A stretch of 64,000 bases of DNA from Aromatoleum toluolicum. Lineage in GTDB: Bacteria > Pseudomonadota > Gammaproteobacteria > Burkholderiales > Rhodocyclaceae. The stretch is from the NCBI RefSeq assembly GCF_012911005.2, contig NZ_WTVS01000005.1, positions 62,001-126,000 on the forward strand, read 5' to 3'. The notes under the pieces are model-generated. The model was not told the DNA's origin and ran no database searches. It was given only the letters and a program-made list of their open reading frames with translations. Numbering within the stretch: position 1 is the stretch's first letter; the number at the start of each line of letters is the position of its first letter. The translations under genes were made by a program, and so were the position numbers. Positions 47,089 through 57,415 of the stretch are shown piece after piece.

Positions 47089-48414
47089 ATGCACAAGCAA
47101 CTCCGACCCGCCGCCCGTCCCTCGGTGCGGCAACTCGCGACCGGCGGCACCCTCGGCCTGATGCTCCTGCTCGGCGCCCACGGCGCGCACGCCAAGGTGC
47201 TCGAGCCCGGCTTCATCATCACCAAGGACAACCTCGCGAGCGTCAAGAACGACACCTTCGAGGGCAAGACCATAGCCAGCATGATCCCCGAGAAGCTCGA
47301 GTGGATGATCACGAACTATGGTCTGACGATCAAGATCGCGAACTCGAAGAAGATCGAGATGGACCCGAAGTACGTCGAGGCGACGAAGAAGTGGTCGAAG
47401 GAGGTCAAGTTCAATCCCGCCGACCGCACGATCAGCGGCTGGAAGGCGGGCATGCCGTTCCCGCCCGAGACGATCAAGATGGACGACCCGAACGCGGGCG
47501 ACAAGGTGATCTGGAACCTGCGCGCGGCGACCTACGGGGCGACGATGGATCTGCGTGACATCGCCTGGGTGTTCCTCGACGCGAAGAAGGGCTACGAGCG
47601 CGTGCAGGCTTTCCAGTCGCGCCGCTACTACATGGAAGGGCGGCTCGACGGTGGGCCGATCTCGGTCGGCGACGGCGACATCTCGCAGAAGACCTATTTC
47701 GTCGCCCACTACCCGCAGGACATCCGCGGCCTGGGGACCTTCTCGGTGCGCTACAACCAGCCCGACTCGGCCAAGCCGGACGACTCGTACGCCTACCTGA
47801 AGTCGGTGCGGCGCACGCGGCGCCTCTCGGGCGGCGCGTGGATGGACCCGATCGGCGGCACCGACCAGCTCTACGACGACTGGGACATCTGGGACGCGTG
47901 GCCGACCAAGTACACGCAGAACAAACTCGTCGAGAAGCGCTGGGTGCTCGCGATCGCGCACAGCCCGGAGGTCAGCGTCGACACCACGCAGCCATGGAGC
48001 GAACCGCAGAAGCGCTTCCCGCGCATCAACATGGCCGAGCCGCCGTTCGCCAATCCGGCGAAGGACGTCGAGTGGGAGCCGCGCGAGGTGTACGTCGTGG
48101 AAGGCACGCCGCCCGCCGAGCATCCGTACAGCAAGAAGGTCGCGTACATCGAGGTCGATTTCCCGCGCCCCTACCTGGGCTACGCGCTCGACCGCAAGGG
48201 CGAGTTCTGGAAGATGTTCATCTTCCAGAATCGGCCTGACACGGGCGACGACGGCTACAAGGCGGTGATGCCGGTCGTCGGCCACATCATCGACGTCAAG
48301 CGCGGCCATGCGACCAACTGGTCGTCGAACATGAAATCGAATCCGAAAGGCGTGAAGGACACCGACGTGTCGCTGAACGTCCTCGAGGAAGTCGCGACCG
48401 GGACGGGTCGCTGA
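47089..48414 (+). CDS. DUF1329-family periplasmic protein
   Basis: A 441-residue protein with a signal peptide cleaved probably after Ala-His-Ala (residues 33-35) and no lipobox cysteine. The mature protein begins KVLEPGFIITKDNLASVKND. Motifs such as AFQSRRYYMEGRLDG and WDIWDAWPTKYTQNKLVEKR mark it as DUF1329, a family thought to share the LolA/LolB-like lipid-binding fold. It would sit in the periplasm between the RND protein and the DUF1302 barrel. AAAGAGGAG precedes the ATG. A strong hairpin follows before the ligase gene. Confidence 0.82.
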   Translation: MHKQLRPAARPSVRQLATGGTLGLMLLLGAHGAHAKVLEPGFIITKDNLASVKNDTFEGKTIASMIPEKLEWMITNYGLTIKIANSKKIEMDPKYVEATKKWSKEVKFNPADRTISGWKAGMPFPPETIKMDDPNAGDKVIWNLRAATYGATMDLRDIAWVFLDAKKGYERVQAFQSRRYYMEGRLDGGPISVGDGDISQKTYFVAHYPQDIRGLGTFSVRYNQPDSAKPDDSYAYLKSVRRTRRLSGGAWMDPIGGTDQLYDDWDIWDAWPTKYTQNKLVEKRWVLAIAHSPEVSVDTTQPWSEPQKRFPRINMAEPPFANPAKDVEWEPREVYVVEGTPPAEHPYSKKVAYIEVDFPRPYLGYALDRKGEFWKMFIFQNRPDTGDDGYKAVMPVVGHIIDVKRGHATNWSSNMKSNPKGVKDTDVSLNVLEEVATGTGR

Positions 48415-48457
48415 CCGCGTCGCCGCGAGGCGCGCCGAAACCGCAGTCTCCCCTTTG

Positions 48458-48491
48458 GTCCGCCCCAATCACGTTCGGGGCGGACACTTTT
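48458..48491 (+). terminator. Possible attenuator between DUF1329 and the ligase
   Basis: GTCCGCCCC at 48458-48466 pairs perfectly with GGGGCGGAC at 48477-48485 across a 10-base loop, followed by ACTTTTCG. The 9-bp GC-rich stem and four T residues suggest partial termination inside the operon. Confidence 0.5.
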
Positions 48492-48547
48492 CGCGGGGAA
48501 GGACGGCGCACATCGCGGCAGCGACATCGACCAGGGAGGACCCTGCC

Positions 48548-50569
48548 ATGAACACCTATACCGCGACGGGCTGCGACTGGGCCGACACGCAGCTCGCACG
48601 CTTCATCCGCCGCCACGGCGACCGCGACCTCGACGCACTGCGCGAGCGCGCGGCCTGCGAGCCGGCGCGCTTCTGGGACCAGGTGCTCGACGCGATCGAC
48701 CTGCGCTGGGTGACGCCGTACCGGCAGACGCTCGATCTTTCGGGCGGCGTCATGTGGCCCAAGTGGTTCGTCGGCGGGCGGCTCGACCTCGTCGACAACC
48801 TTGTCGGCAGGCACGCCCGCGCGACGCCGACGAAGATCGCGATCCGCTGGGAAGGCGACCGCGGCGAACTGCGCACGATCAGCTACGCGGAGCTCGCGGC
48901 CGAGGTCGAGCGCGTCGCCGCCGGCCTGCGCGCGCTCGGCGTAGGCGAGGGCGACCGCATCGCGCTCTACCTGCCGATGATCCCCGAGGCGGCCGTGATG
49001 ATGCTCGCGGCGACGCGCATCGGCGCGATCTTCATCCCGTTCTTCTCCGGTTACGGCGCGGATTCGGTGGCACAGCGCGTGCAGGACTGCGACGCGCGGC
49101 TGCTCGTGTGCGCGAACGGCTACTACCGCCGCGGCAAGCGCGTCGACATGCTCGCGGATGCCCGCGCCGCGGTCAGGGAATGCCCCTCGCTGCGCCAGCT
49201 CATCGTCGTCGACCGTCTCGGCTCCGGCCTCAGCGCCGAGGTAGGCGGGAGGGGGGGCGCGAGCGGCGACTGCATCGAGTTCGACTTCCGGCGGCTGCCC
49301 GTGTCGGTGTCCACCTGCCCGCTGACGGCCTTTCCCGCCGAGCAGACCCTGATGCTGATCTACACCTCCGGCACCACCGGCAAGCCCAAGGGCGTCGTGC
49401 ACACGCACGCCGGCTTCCCGGTGAAGGCGGCGCAGGACCTGCAGATGGCCTTCGACCTGCGCGCCGACGACACGCTGATGTGGGTCACCGACATGGGCTG
49501 GCTGATGGGGCCGTGGATGGTCTACGGCGGCCTGATGCTCGGCGCGACCCTCGTGTTCTACGAAGGCACGCCCGACTACCCCGATGCGGGCCGCCTGTGG
49601 GAGGTCGTCGAACGCCACGGCGTCACGCATTTCGGCCTGTCGCCGACGCTCGTGCGCCTGCTGATGGCGCATGAAGGCAGCATTCCGGCGCCGCACTCGA
49701 TCGCGACGCTGCGGGTGTTCGGCTCGACCGGCGAGGCGTGGAACGAGGCGCCGTGGCTGTGGCTGTTCGAGCAGGTCGGCCGCTCGCGCCGGCCGATCAT
49801 CAACTACTCGGGCGGCACCGAGATCGGCGGCGGCATCCTCGCGTGTTTCCCCGGCCTGTCGCAGAAGCCCGGTTCGTTCAACGGGGCCATCCCCGGCGTC
49901 GCCGCCGACGTGCTCGACGCCGAAGGCCGCCCGGTGCGCGGCAGCGTCGGCGAGCTCGCGATCAGGCAACCCTGGCCCGGCATGACCAACGGCTTCTGGC
50001 GCGACCCCGACCGCTACCGCGACGCGTACTGGTCGGTGTGGCCCGACGTGTGGGTGCATGGCGACTGGGCGCGCATTGACGAGGACGGCCACTGGTTCGT
50101 GCATGGGCGCAGCGACGACACCATCAAGGTCGCCGGCAAGCGCGTCGGGCCCGCCGATTTCGAATCGGCGCTGGTGTCGCATCCGCTGGTCGTCGAGGCG
50201 GTCGCGGTCGGCGTGCCCGACGCGATCAAGGGCGAGGCCGTCGTGTGCTTCGTCACCGTCGCGGACCGCGATCTGGCCGGTCGTCCTTGGGACGAGGTGG
50301 AAGCCGAGCTCGTCGAGCACGTCGGGCGTCAGCTCGGCAAGCCGCTGCGCCCCGCCCGCGTGCATCGCGTCGACGCGATCCCCAAGACCCGCAACGGCAA
50401 GACGGTGCGACGCGTGATGCGCGGCGCCTACCTCGGCACCGGGCTCGGCGACCTGTCCTCCATCGAGAACCCCGACGCAATCGAAGCCGTCGGCGCGCTG
50501 GGCCGGGCCCCCGCCCGGTTGCGGCCGATGCGCTGCCAACCTGATTCACACACGAGGAGAACATCATGA
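48548..50569 (+). CDS. AMP-forming acyl-CoA synthetase (acetoacetyl-CoA or acetyl-CoA synthetase type)
   Basis: A 673-residue ANL-superfamily ligase that joins a carboxylic acid to CoA through an acyl-adenylate. The phosphate-binding loop [12 protein letters not shown] lies at about 271-282. [30 protein letters not shown] and [11 protein letters not shown] follow; Lys618 in the last is the adenylation lysine. The N-terminal region resembles the acetyl-CoA synthetase extension. The start was chosen at the ATG after GGGAGGA. In this locus the likely substrate is acetoacetate, but acetate or propionate (from butanone) are possible. It overlaps the CoA-transferase gene by 4 bases. Confidence 0.85.
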   Translation: MNTYTATGCDWADTQLARFIRRHGDRDLDALRERAACEPARFWDQVLDAIDLRWVTPYRQTLDLSGGVMWPKWFVGGRLDLVDNLVGRHARATPTKIAIRWEGDRGELRTISYAELAAEVERVAAGLRALGVGEGDRIALYLPMIPEAAVMMLAATRIGAIFIPFFSGYGADSVAQRVQDCDARLLVCANGYYRRGKRVDMLADARAAVRECPSLRQLIVVDRLGSGLSAEVGGRGGASGDCIEFDFRRLPVSVSTCPLTAFPAEQTLMLIYTSGTTGKPKGVVHTHAGFPVKAAQDLQMAFDLRADDTLMWVTDMGWLMGPWMVYGGLMLGATLVFYEGTPDYPDAGRLWEVVERHGVTHFGLSPTLVRLLMAHEGSIPAPHSIATLRVFGSTGEAWNEAPWLWLFEQVGRSRRPIINYSGGTEIGGGILACFPGLSQKPGSFNGAIPGVAADVLDAEGRPVRGSVGELAIRQPWPGMTNGFWRDPDRYRDAYWSVWPDVWVHGDWARIDEDGHWFVHGRSDDTIKVAGKRVGPADFESALVSHPLVVEAVAVGVPDAIKGEAVVCFVTVADRDLAGRPWDEVEAELVEHVGRQLGKPLRPARVHRVDAIPKTRNGKTVRRVMRGAYLGTGLGDLSSIENPDAIEAVGALGRAPARLRPMRCQPDSHTRRTS

Positions 50570-51264
50570 GCAAGCTTTACCCCGATGCGCAGGCCGCGCT
50601 GGCGGAAGTCGTGCGCGACGGCCAGACCGTCGCCGTCGGCGGCTTCGGCCTGTGCGGCATCCCCGAGATGCTGATCCACGGCCTGCGCGACGCGAAGGTC
50701 AAGGACCTGACCGTGATCAGCAACAACGCCGGCGTGGACGGCGTCGGTCTCGGCCTGCTGCTCGCGACGCGGCAGATCCGCAAGATGGTCGCGTCCTACG
50801 TCGGCGAGAACGCCGAATTCGAGCGCCAGCTCCTGTCCGGCGAGCTGGAGGTCGAGCTCACGCCGCAGGGCACGCTCGCCGAGAAGCTGCGCGCGGGCGG
50901 TGCCGGCATCCCGGCCTTCTACACCCGCACCGGCGTCGGCACGCTGGTGGCCGAAGGCAAGGAGGAGCGCGACATCGACGGCAAGCGCTACCTGCTGGAG
51001 CGCTCGCTCACCGCCGACATCGCGCTGGTGAAGGCGTGGAAGGCGGACCGCGCGGGCAACCTCGTGTATCGCAAGACCGCGCGCAACTTCAACCCGGTCG
51101 TCGCGACCGCCGGCCGCATCACCGTCGCCGAAGTCGAGGAGCTGGTCGAGAACGGCACCCTCGACCCCGACCACATCCACACCCCCGGCGTCTTCGTCCA
51201 GCGCATCGTCGTCAATCCGCGCCCGGCGAAGCACATCGAACAACGCACGACACGGCAGGAGTAA
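50566..51264 (+). CDS. scoA: 3-oxoacid CoA-transferase subunit A
   Basis: A 232-residue family I CoA-transferase alpha subunit. The glycine loop [14 protein letters not shown] (about 23-36), [15 protein letters not shown] and the FYTRTGVGT segment are characteristic. With subunit B it moves CoA from succinyl-CoA (or acetyl-CoA) to acetoacetate. The ATG overlaps the ligase stop (ATGA), with GAGGAG upstream. scoB starts 3 bases after its stop. Confidence 0.92.
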   Translation: MSKLYPDAQAALAEVVRDGQTVAVGGFGLCGIPEMLIHGLRDAKVKDLTVISNNAGVDGVGLGLLLATRQIRKMVASYVGENAEFERQLLSGELEVELTPQGTLAEKLRAGGAGIPAFYTRTGVGTLVAEGKEERDIDGKRYLLERSLTADIALVKAWKADRAGNLVYRKTARNFNPVVATAGRITVAEVEELVENGTLDPDHIHTPGVFVQRIVVNPRPAKHIEQRTTRQE

Positions 51265-51267
51265 GTC

Positions 51268-51915
51268 ATGGCCTGGACACGCAACGACATGGCGCGCCGC
51301 GCCGCGCAGGAACTGCGCAGCGGCTTCTACGTGAACCTCGGCATCGGCATGCCGACCCTGGTCGCGAACCACATCCCGCCCGGCATGGACGTGTGGCTGC
51401 AGTCTGAAAACGGCCTGCTCGGCATCGGCCCGTTCCCGACCGAATCCGAGGTCGACGCCGATCTCATCAACGCCGGCAAGCAGACCGTCACGACGCTCGC
51501 CGGCAGCAGCATCTTCAGCAGCGCCGACTCCTTCGCGATGATCCGCGGCGGCCACATCGACCTCGCGATCCTCGGCGCGATGCAGGTCAGCGAGCACGGC
51601 GACCTCGCCAACTGGATGATCCCCGGCAAGCTCGTGAAGGGCATGGGCGGCGCGATGGACCTCGTCGCCGGCGTGCGGCGCGTGATCGTGATGATGGAGC
51701 ACTGCAGCAAGGACGGCGCGCCGAAGATCCTGCGCCACTGCGAGCTGCCGCTCACCGGCGTCGGCGTCGTGAACCGCATCATCACCGACCTGTGCGTGCT
51801 CGACGTCACCCCGACCGGCCTGCGCCTCGTCGAAACCGCGCCGGGCGTCGATGTCGGCGACGTCCTCGCCTGCACCGGCGCACCGATCGAACCCGGCGAG
51901 CTCATGCCCGCCTGA
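51268..51915 (+). CDS. scoB: 3-oxoacid CoA-transferase subunit B
   Basis: A 215-residue beta subunit with [15 protein letters not shown] and the catalytic LQSENGLLG, where Glu47 forms the covalent thioester with Co[20 protein letters not shown] is also conserved. With ScoA it yields acetoacetyl-CoA, which a thiolase elsewhere would split to acetyl-CoA. It is the last structural gene of the operon; a long inverted repeat begins 11 bases after the stop. Confidence 0.93.
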   Translation: MAWTRNDMARRAAQELRSGFYVNLGIGMPTLVANHIPPGMDVWLQSENGLLGIGPFPTESEVDADLINAGKQTVTTLAGSSIFSSADSFAMIRGGHIDLAILGAMQVSEHGDLANWMIPGKLVKGMGGAMDLVAGVRRVIVMMEHCSKDGAPKILRHCELPLTGVGVVNRIITDLCVLDVTPTGLRLVETAPGVDVGDVLACTGAPIEPGELMPA

Positions 51916-51925
51916 TCCGTCCGGC

Positions 51926-51982
51926 CGACCGTACGATTTTCGAACGCCGTTCGGACGGAAGCGTCCGGAAATCGTACGGTCG
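51926..51982. repeat. Long nested inverted repeat before acxR
   Basis: CGACCGTACGATTT at 51926-51939 is perfectly mirrored by AAATCGTACGGTCG at 51969-51982. Inside lies a smaller stem, CGGAC (51952-51956) with GTCCG (51963-51967). It is centred 144 bp before the sigma-54 promoter of acxR and contains CGTCCGGA, the string also found at the acxA control region. It could be an activator-binding site, or a terminator for the operon, although no T tract follows. Confidence 0.65.
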
Positions 51983-52096
51983 CCCCTCGCGGAAGGCCAC
52001 CGCGGCGAGCAGGGCTGCGCGAAGGGCGTTGGGCCATTTCCCCCGCGAAAGGGTTCCGCGGCGCGAGCGAAAAACAGTTTAAGCAAATCCTGTTTC

Positions 52097-52112
52097 TGGC
52101 ATCTCCTTTGCT
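52097..52112 (+). promoter_or_regulatory. Sigma-54 promoter of the activator gene
   Basis: TGGCATCTCCTTTGCT matches the sigma-54 consensus closely (TGGCAY-N5-TTGCT). The invariant GG (52098-52099) and GC (52110-52111) are 10 bases apart. The start point would be near 52123, giving a 155-base leader before acxR. An activator gene with its own sigma-54 promoter implies positive autoregulation, or control by another activator. The rest of the 363-bp gap between scoB and acxR shows no gene. Confidence 0.82.
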
Positions 52113-52278
52113 ATGATTTCTAGACGCGAGCACCTCGTTGCACGCGCTTTCGCCGGAGACTTCACGCACCGCAAAACACACACAACGCGCTTTCGCCTGC
52201 AGAACTTACAGGACCCGGTCCAACTGGCCGCGCACGACGCGGCTCGCGGCGGAGAGCGCTTACCGGAGGAGAGACTTG

Positions 52279-54324
<2,046 letters not shown>

Positions 54325-54368
54325 AGGCGTAATCAGAACCTGCGCGATTTCTCGCGCCGCCTGCGCGG

Positions 54369-55535
54369 CTACGCCTGGTCCGCGAGCCGCGCATGCAGGG
54401 CGCCCTGCATGCGCCGCAGCGCTTCGCCGAGGAGCGCGCGCGGGCAGCCGAAGTTCAGGCGCACGAAGCCGGGCATGCCGAAGGGGGCGCCATCGGACAG
54501 GCCGACGCCGGCGTCCTCGAAGAAGCGCATCGGGTCTTCGAGGCCGGCGCCGCGGCAGTCGATCCACGCGAGGTAGGTCGCTTCGGGCCGCGTCGTCGCG
54601 AGGCCGGGCATCGACGCGACGGCGTCCAGCACCAGGTCGAGGTTGCCGCGCAGGTAGTCGAGCAGGGCCGCGCGCCACGGCCCGCCGTCGCGGTATGCGG
54701 CTTCGGCGGCGACAAGGCCGAGCAGGTTGTTGTGCGGGACGACGCCGCGCATCTCGTGGCGGAAGCGTCGGCGCAGCCCGGGATCGGGAATGATCGCCAG
54801 CGCGCAGTAGAGCGCGGGGATGTTCCACGTCTTGGACGGCGCCATCAGCGTGATCGTGCGGCGGGCGGTCGCTGCGTCGAGCGCGGCGATCGGGATGTGT
54901 GGCGTGGCCGGATCGAGGACCAGGCCGCAGTGGATCTCGTCGGAACAGATCGTCAGGTCGTGCCGTTCGGCGAGGCCGGCGAGCCAGGTGAGTTCATCGC
55001 GGTCGAACACGCGGCCGACCGGGTTGTGCGGGTTGCATAGCATCAGCAGGCGCGTGCGCGCGGTGATGGCATCTTCCACTTCCGCGCGGTCCCACCCCCA
55101 GCGGCCCTTATCGAGTTTCAGCGCGCGCGTGACCAGGCGCCGGTCGCTGTTGCCGGGCGCGGTGAGGAAGGGCGGATATACGGGAGTCGCGGTGAACACT
55201 TCGTCGCCGGCTTCGCCGGTGGCGCGGCACGCGAGGTTGAAGCCGGTGACGACGCCCGGCAGCCACACGATCCAGTCCGCCTCGATGCGCCAGCCGTGGT
55301 CGCGGGCGATGCCGTCGATGACGGCTTCCGAGATGCTGGGCCAGGGGTCGGTGTAGCCGAAGACGCGGTGGTCGATGCGTGCGCGGATCGCATCGATGAC
55401 CGGCGGCGGCGCGGGGAAGTCCATGTCCGCGACCCACAGCGGCAGCACGTCGCGTCCGGCGTAGCGGCTCCATTTCTCGCCGGGCACGGCACGGCGGTCG
55501 GGAACGTGGTCGAAATCGAATGGCGCGGAGGACAT
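54369..55535 (-). CDS. PatB/MalY-type PLP-dependent aminotransferase-fold protein (C-S lyase)
   Basis: A 388-residue fold-type I PLP enzyme of the MalY/PatB branch, whose members mostly cleave cystathionine or cysteine conjugates. LPLWVADMDFPAPPPV near the N terminus is the branch signature. NPHNPVGRVF (168-177), SDEIH (Asp199) and APSKTW (Lys235, the PLP lysine) are intact. The ATG at 55535 is used because the upstream in-frame Met lacks family similarity. It converges with acxR and diverges from the MBL gene. The exact substrate is not evident. Confidence 0.87.
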   Translation of the reverse strand: MSSAPFDFDHVPDRRAVPGEKWSRYAGRDVLPLWVADMDFPAPPPVIDAIRARIDHRVFGYTDPWPSISEAVIDGIARDHGWRIEADWIVWLPGVVTGFNLACRATGEAGDEVFTATPVYPPFLTAPGNSDRRLVTRALKLDKGRWGWDRAEVEDAITARTRLLMLCNPHNPVGRVFDRDELTWLAGLAERHDLTICSDEIHCGLVLDPATPHIPIAALDAATARRTITLMAPSKTWNIPALYCALAIIPDPGLRRRFRHEMRGVVPHNNLLGLVAAEAAYRDGGPWRAALLDYLRGNLDLVLDAVASMPGLATTRPEATYLAWIDCRGAGLEDPMRFFEDAGVGLSDGAPFGMPGFVRLNFGCPRALLGEALRRMQGALHARLADQA

Positions 55536-55651
55536 GGTTGCGGATCCTGCGTGGTGGAATGGGTAGGTTGGGGATTTCCCTTCGGGAATTGTCCGTGGGC
55601 GAGGGATACAATTACACAAAAACGACCCGCTGGCGTTGGAGGAAGACAATC

Positions 55652-56617
55652 GTGCAACACCTCACGGCCCACCCCGATGGCATTCTCGCGGTGGACTCCG
55701 GCTACTGCCACCCCGGCCTTGCGGCCATTCACCTGATCATCCACGAGGGGCGTGCCGCCGTCGTGGACACCGGCACCAATGCGTCGGCGCCGCGCGTGTT
55801 GACGGCGCTGGCCGCGGCCGGGATCGTGCCGGAGCGCGTGCAGTGGGTGATCCTGACGCATATCCACCTCGATCACGCCGGCGGCGCCGGCAGCCTGATG
55901 TGCGCGTTCCCGAACGCGAAGCTCGTCGTCCATCCGCGCGGCGCGCGCCACATGATCGATCCGGCGAAGCTGTGGGAAGGCACGTCCGCCGTGTACGGCG
56001 CGGAGCGCGCCTTCGCGTTGTACGGTCGGCTGGCGCCGGTCGAGGCCGGGCGCATCGTCGCCACCGAGGAGGACATGGTCCTCGATCTGGGTACGCGCAG
56101 GCTGCGCATCCTGCACACGCCGGGGCATGCGAAGCACCACATCTGCATCTGGGACGAGACCGCGCGCGCCTTCTTCTCCGGCGACACCTTCGGGCTGTCG
56201 TACCGCGAGTTCGACGTCGATGGCCGGCCGTCGGTGTATCCGACGACGACGCCGACGCAGTTCGAACCGGACGCGCTGCACGAGTCGATCGACCGGCTGG
56301 TGAGCTATCGCCCCGATGCGATGTACCTGACCCACTACAGCCGCGTGACCGGCGTGGACCGGCTCGCCGCGGACCTGCACCGGCTGATCGACACCCAGAT
56401 CGCGGTCGCGCGCGCGGCGCGCGGGGATGGGGTCGCCCGCCACGTCGAGATCCTCGCGGGGCTGGAGCAGATCGTGCGCGAGGAGGCCGAACGTCATGGC
56501 TGGCCGCTGTCGGAAGAGGAAATCTTCAGGGTGCTGCGGACCGATCTCGAGCTCAATGCGCAGGGCCTGGGGATCTGGCTCGACGACTGTGCGCTGCGCG
56601 AGCTGAGCACCGCCTGA
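55652..56617 (+). CDS. MBL-fold metallohydrolase
   Basis: A 321-residue metallo-beta-lactamase-fold protein. The GTG start is supported by GGAGGAA 7 bases upstream. Metal ligands are clear: THIHLDHAGG (His70, His72, Asp74, His75), His159 in HTPGHAKHH, Asp178 in FSGDTFG, and a later THYSR. The C-terminal third is helical and without a known motif. Substrates of this family vary (thioesters, lactones, phosphoesters), so function is not assigned. A weak TACAAT at 55607-55612 may be its -10. Confidence 0.85.
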   Translation: MQHLTAHPDGILAVDSGYCHPGLAAIHLIIHEGRAAVVDTGTNASAPRVLTALAAAGIVPERVQWVILTHIHLDHAGGAGSLMCAFPNAKLVVHPRGARHMIDPAKLWEGTSAVYGAERAFALYGRLAPVEAGRIVATEEDMVLDLGTRRLRILHTPGHAKHHICIWDETARAFFSGDTFGLSYREFDVDGRPSVYPTTTPTQFEPDALHESIDRLVSYRPDAMYLTHYSRVTGVDRLAADLHRLIDTQIAVARAARGDGVARHVEILAGLEQIVREEAERHGWPLSEEEIFRVLRTDLELNAQGLGIWLDDCALRELSTA

Positions 56618-56636
56618 TCCGCGACGCGCCCGGCGT

Positions 56637-57314
56637 CTAGGGCGTCGCGTCGGCGGGGCGGGCCTGCAGCGCCTCGTACTTCGCCCGCGCCGCCGCGTCG
56701 CCCTGCAGTGCCGCCTGCGCGTACCAGTGCTCGGCCTGGCGAAGGTCCGCGGGCACCCCTTCTCCCGATTCGTACATCGAAGCGACGATGTACTGCGCGC
56801 CGGCGTGCCCCGCGCGCGCCGCGGCGAGGTACCAGCGCGCGGCCGCCGTGAAATCCAGCGGCATGCCGTGGCCGACGTAGTACATGGTCGCGAGGTTGAC
56901 CTGGGCGTCCGTGTGCCCCTGCTCGGCGGCGCGGCGGTACCACTCCGCCGCGATGGGGAGCGATTTAGCGACGCCGCTGCCGCGGTCGTACAGCAGCGCG
57001 AAGTTGAACTGTGCCTGCGCGAGGCCCGCGCCGGCCGCTCGCCTGAGCCAGCGCCATGCGGCGTCGGGTTCCGGCGCGGCGGTCTCCTTGCGGAACAGCA
57101 TCATCGCGAGGTTGAACTGGGCGAGCCGGTTGCCGGCGCGCGCGGCGCGGTCGAAGAGCTGCGCGGCTTCGTCGAAACGGCCGGCCTCGTAGGCGCTGAC
57201 CGCGTTTTGCGCGAGCGCGGCCGGGGGCGTGGAATCGGCGCGGGCGGGGGCGTGGGCGGTTGCGGTGCCGAGCAGGCCGGCGGCCAGCAGCGTACGGCAT
57301 GCCAGATGGCGCAT
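56637..57314 (-). CDS. Sel1-repeat periplasmic protein
   Basis: A 225-residue secreted protein. A signal peptide (LACRTLLAAGLLGTATAHA) is followed by about five Sel1/TPR-like repeats of 36 residues, recognisable by AQFNLAMMLFRK, AQFNFALLYDRGSGV, AQVNLATMYYVGHGM and AQYIVASMYESGEGV. Such solenoids mediate protein-protein contacts. GGAGGA supports the ATG at 57314; a longer frame upstream was rejected. The ribosome-binding site lies in one arm of a palindrome (57323-57341). It converges with the MBL gene. Confidence 0.88.
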   Translation of the reverse strand: MRHLACRTLLAAGLLGTATAHAPARADSTPPAALAQNAVSAYEAGRFDEAAQLFDRAARAGNRLAQFNLAMMLFRKETAAPEPDAAWRWLRRAAGAGLAQAQFNFALLYDRGSGVAKSLPIAAEWYRRAAEQGHTDAQVNLATMYYVGHGMPLDFTAAARWYLAAARAGHAGAQYIVASMYESGEGVPADLRQAEHWYAQAALQGDAAARAKYEALQARPADATP

Positions 57315-57322
57315 CGTGGGTC

Positions 57323-57341
57323 CTCCAATGGCCCATTGGAG
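57323..57341 (-). promoter_or_regulatory. Palindrome covering the Sel1-gene ribosome-binding site
   Basis: CTCCAATG and CATTGGAG are perfect 8-bp arms around a 3-base centre. In the minus-strand transcript the second arm contains GGAG of the ribosome-binding site, so the folded RNA would hide it. It may equally be a protein operator in the sel1/tcdA divergent region. Confidence 0.5.
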
Positions 57342-57415
57342 CGGAGGCGCGCAGGCGAGTTCATCGCGGCCGCGCTGCGGTAACATCCGCGCTTCTGCGT
57401 GCAACGGTAATTGCC

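Noticed and set aside
52112-52117. TATGAT as a sigma-70 -10 for acxR
   Set aside because: It overlaps the end of the sigma-54 element, and no acceptable -35 lies 16-18 bp upstream. The sigma-54 match is far stronger.
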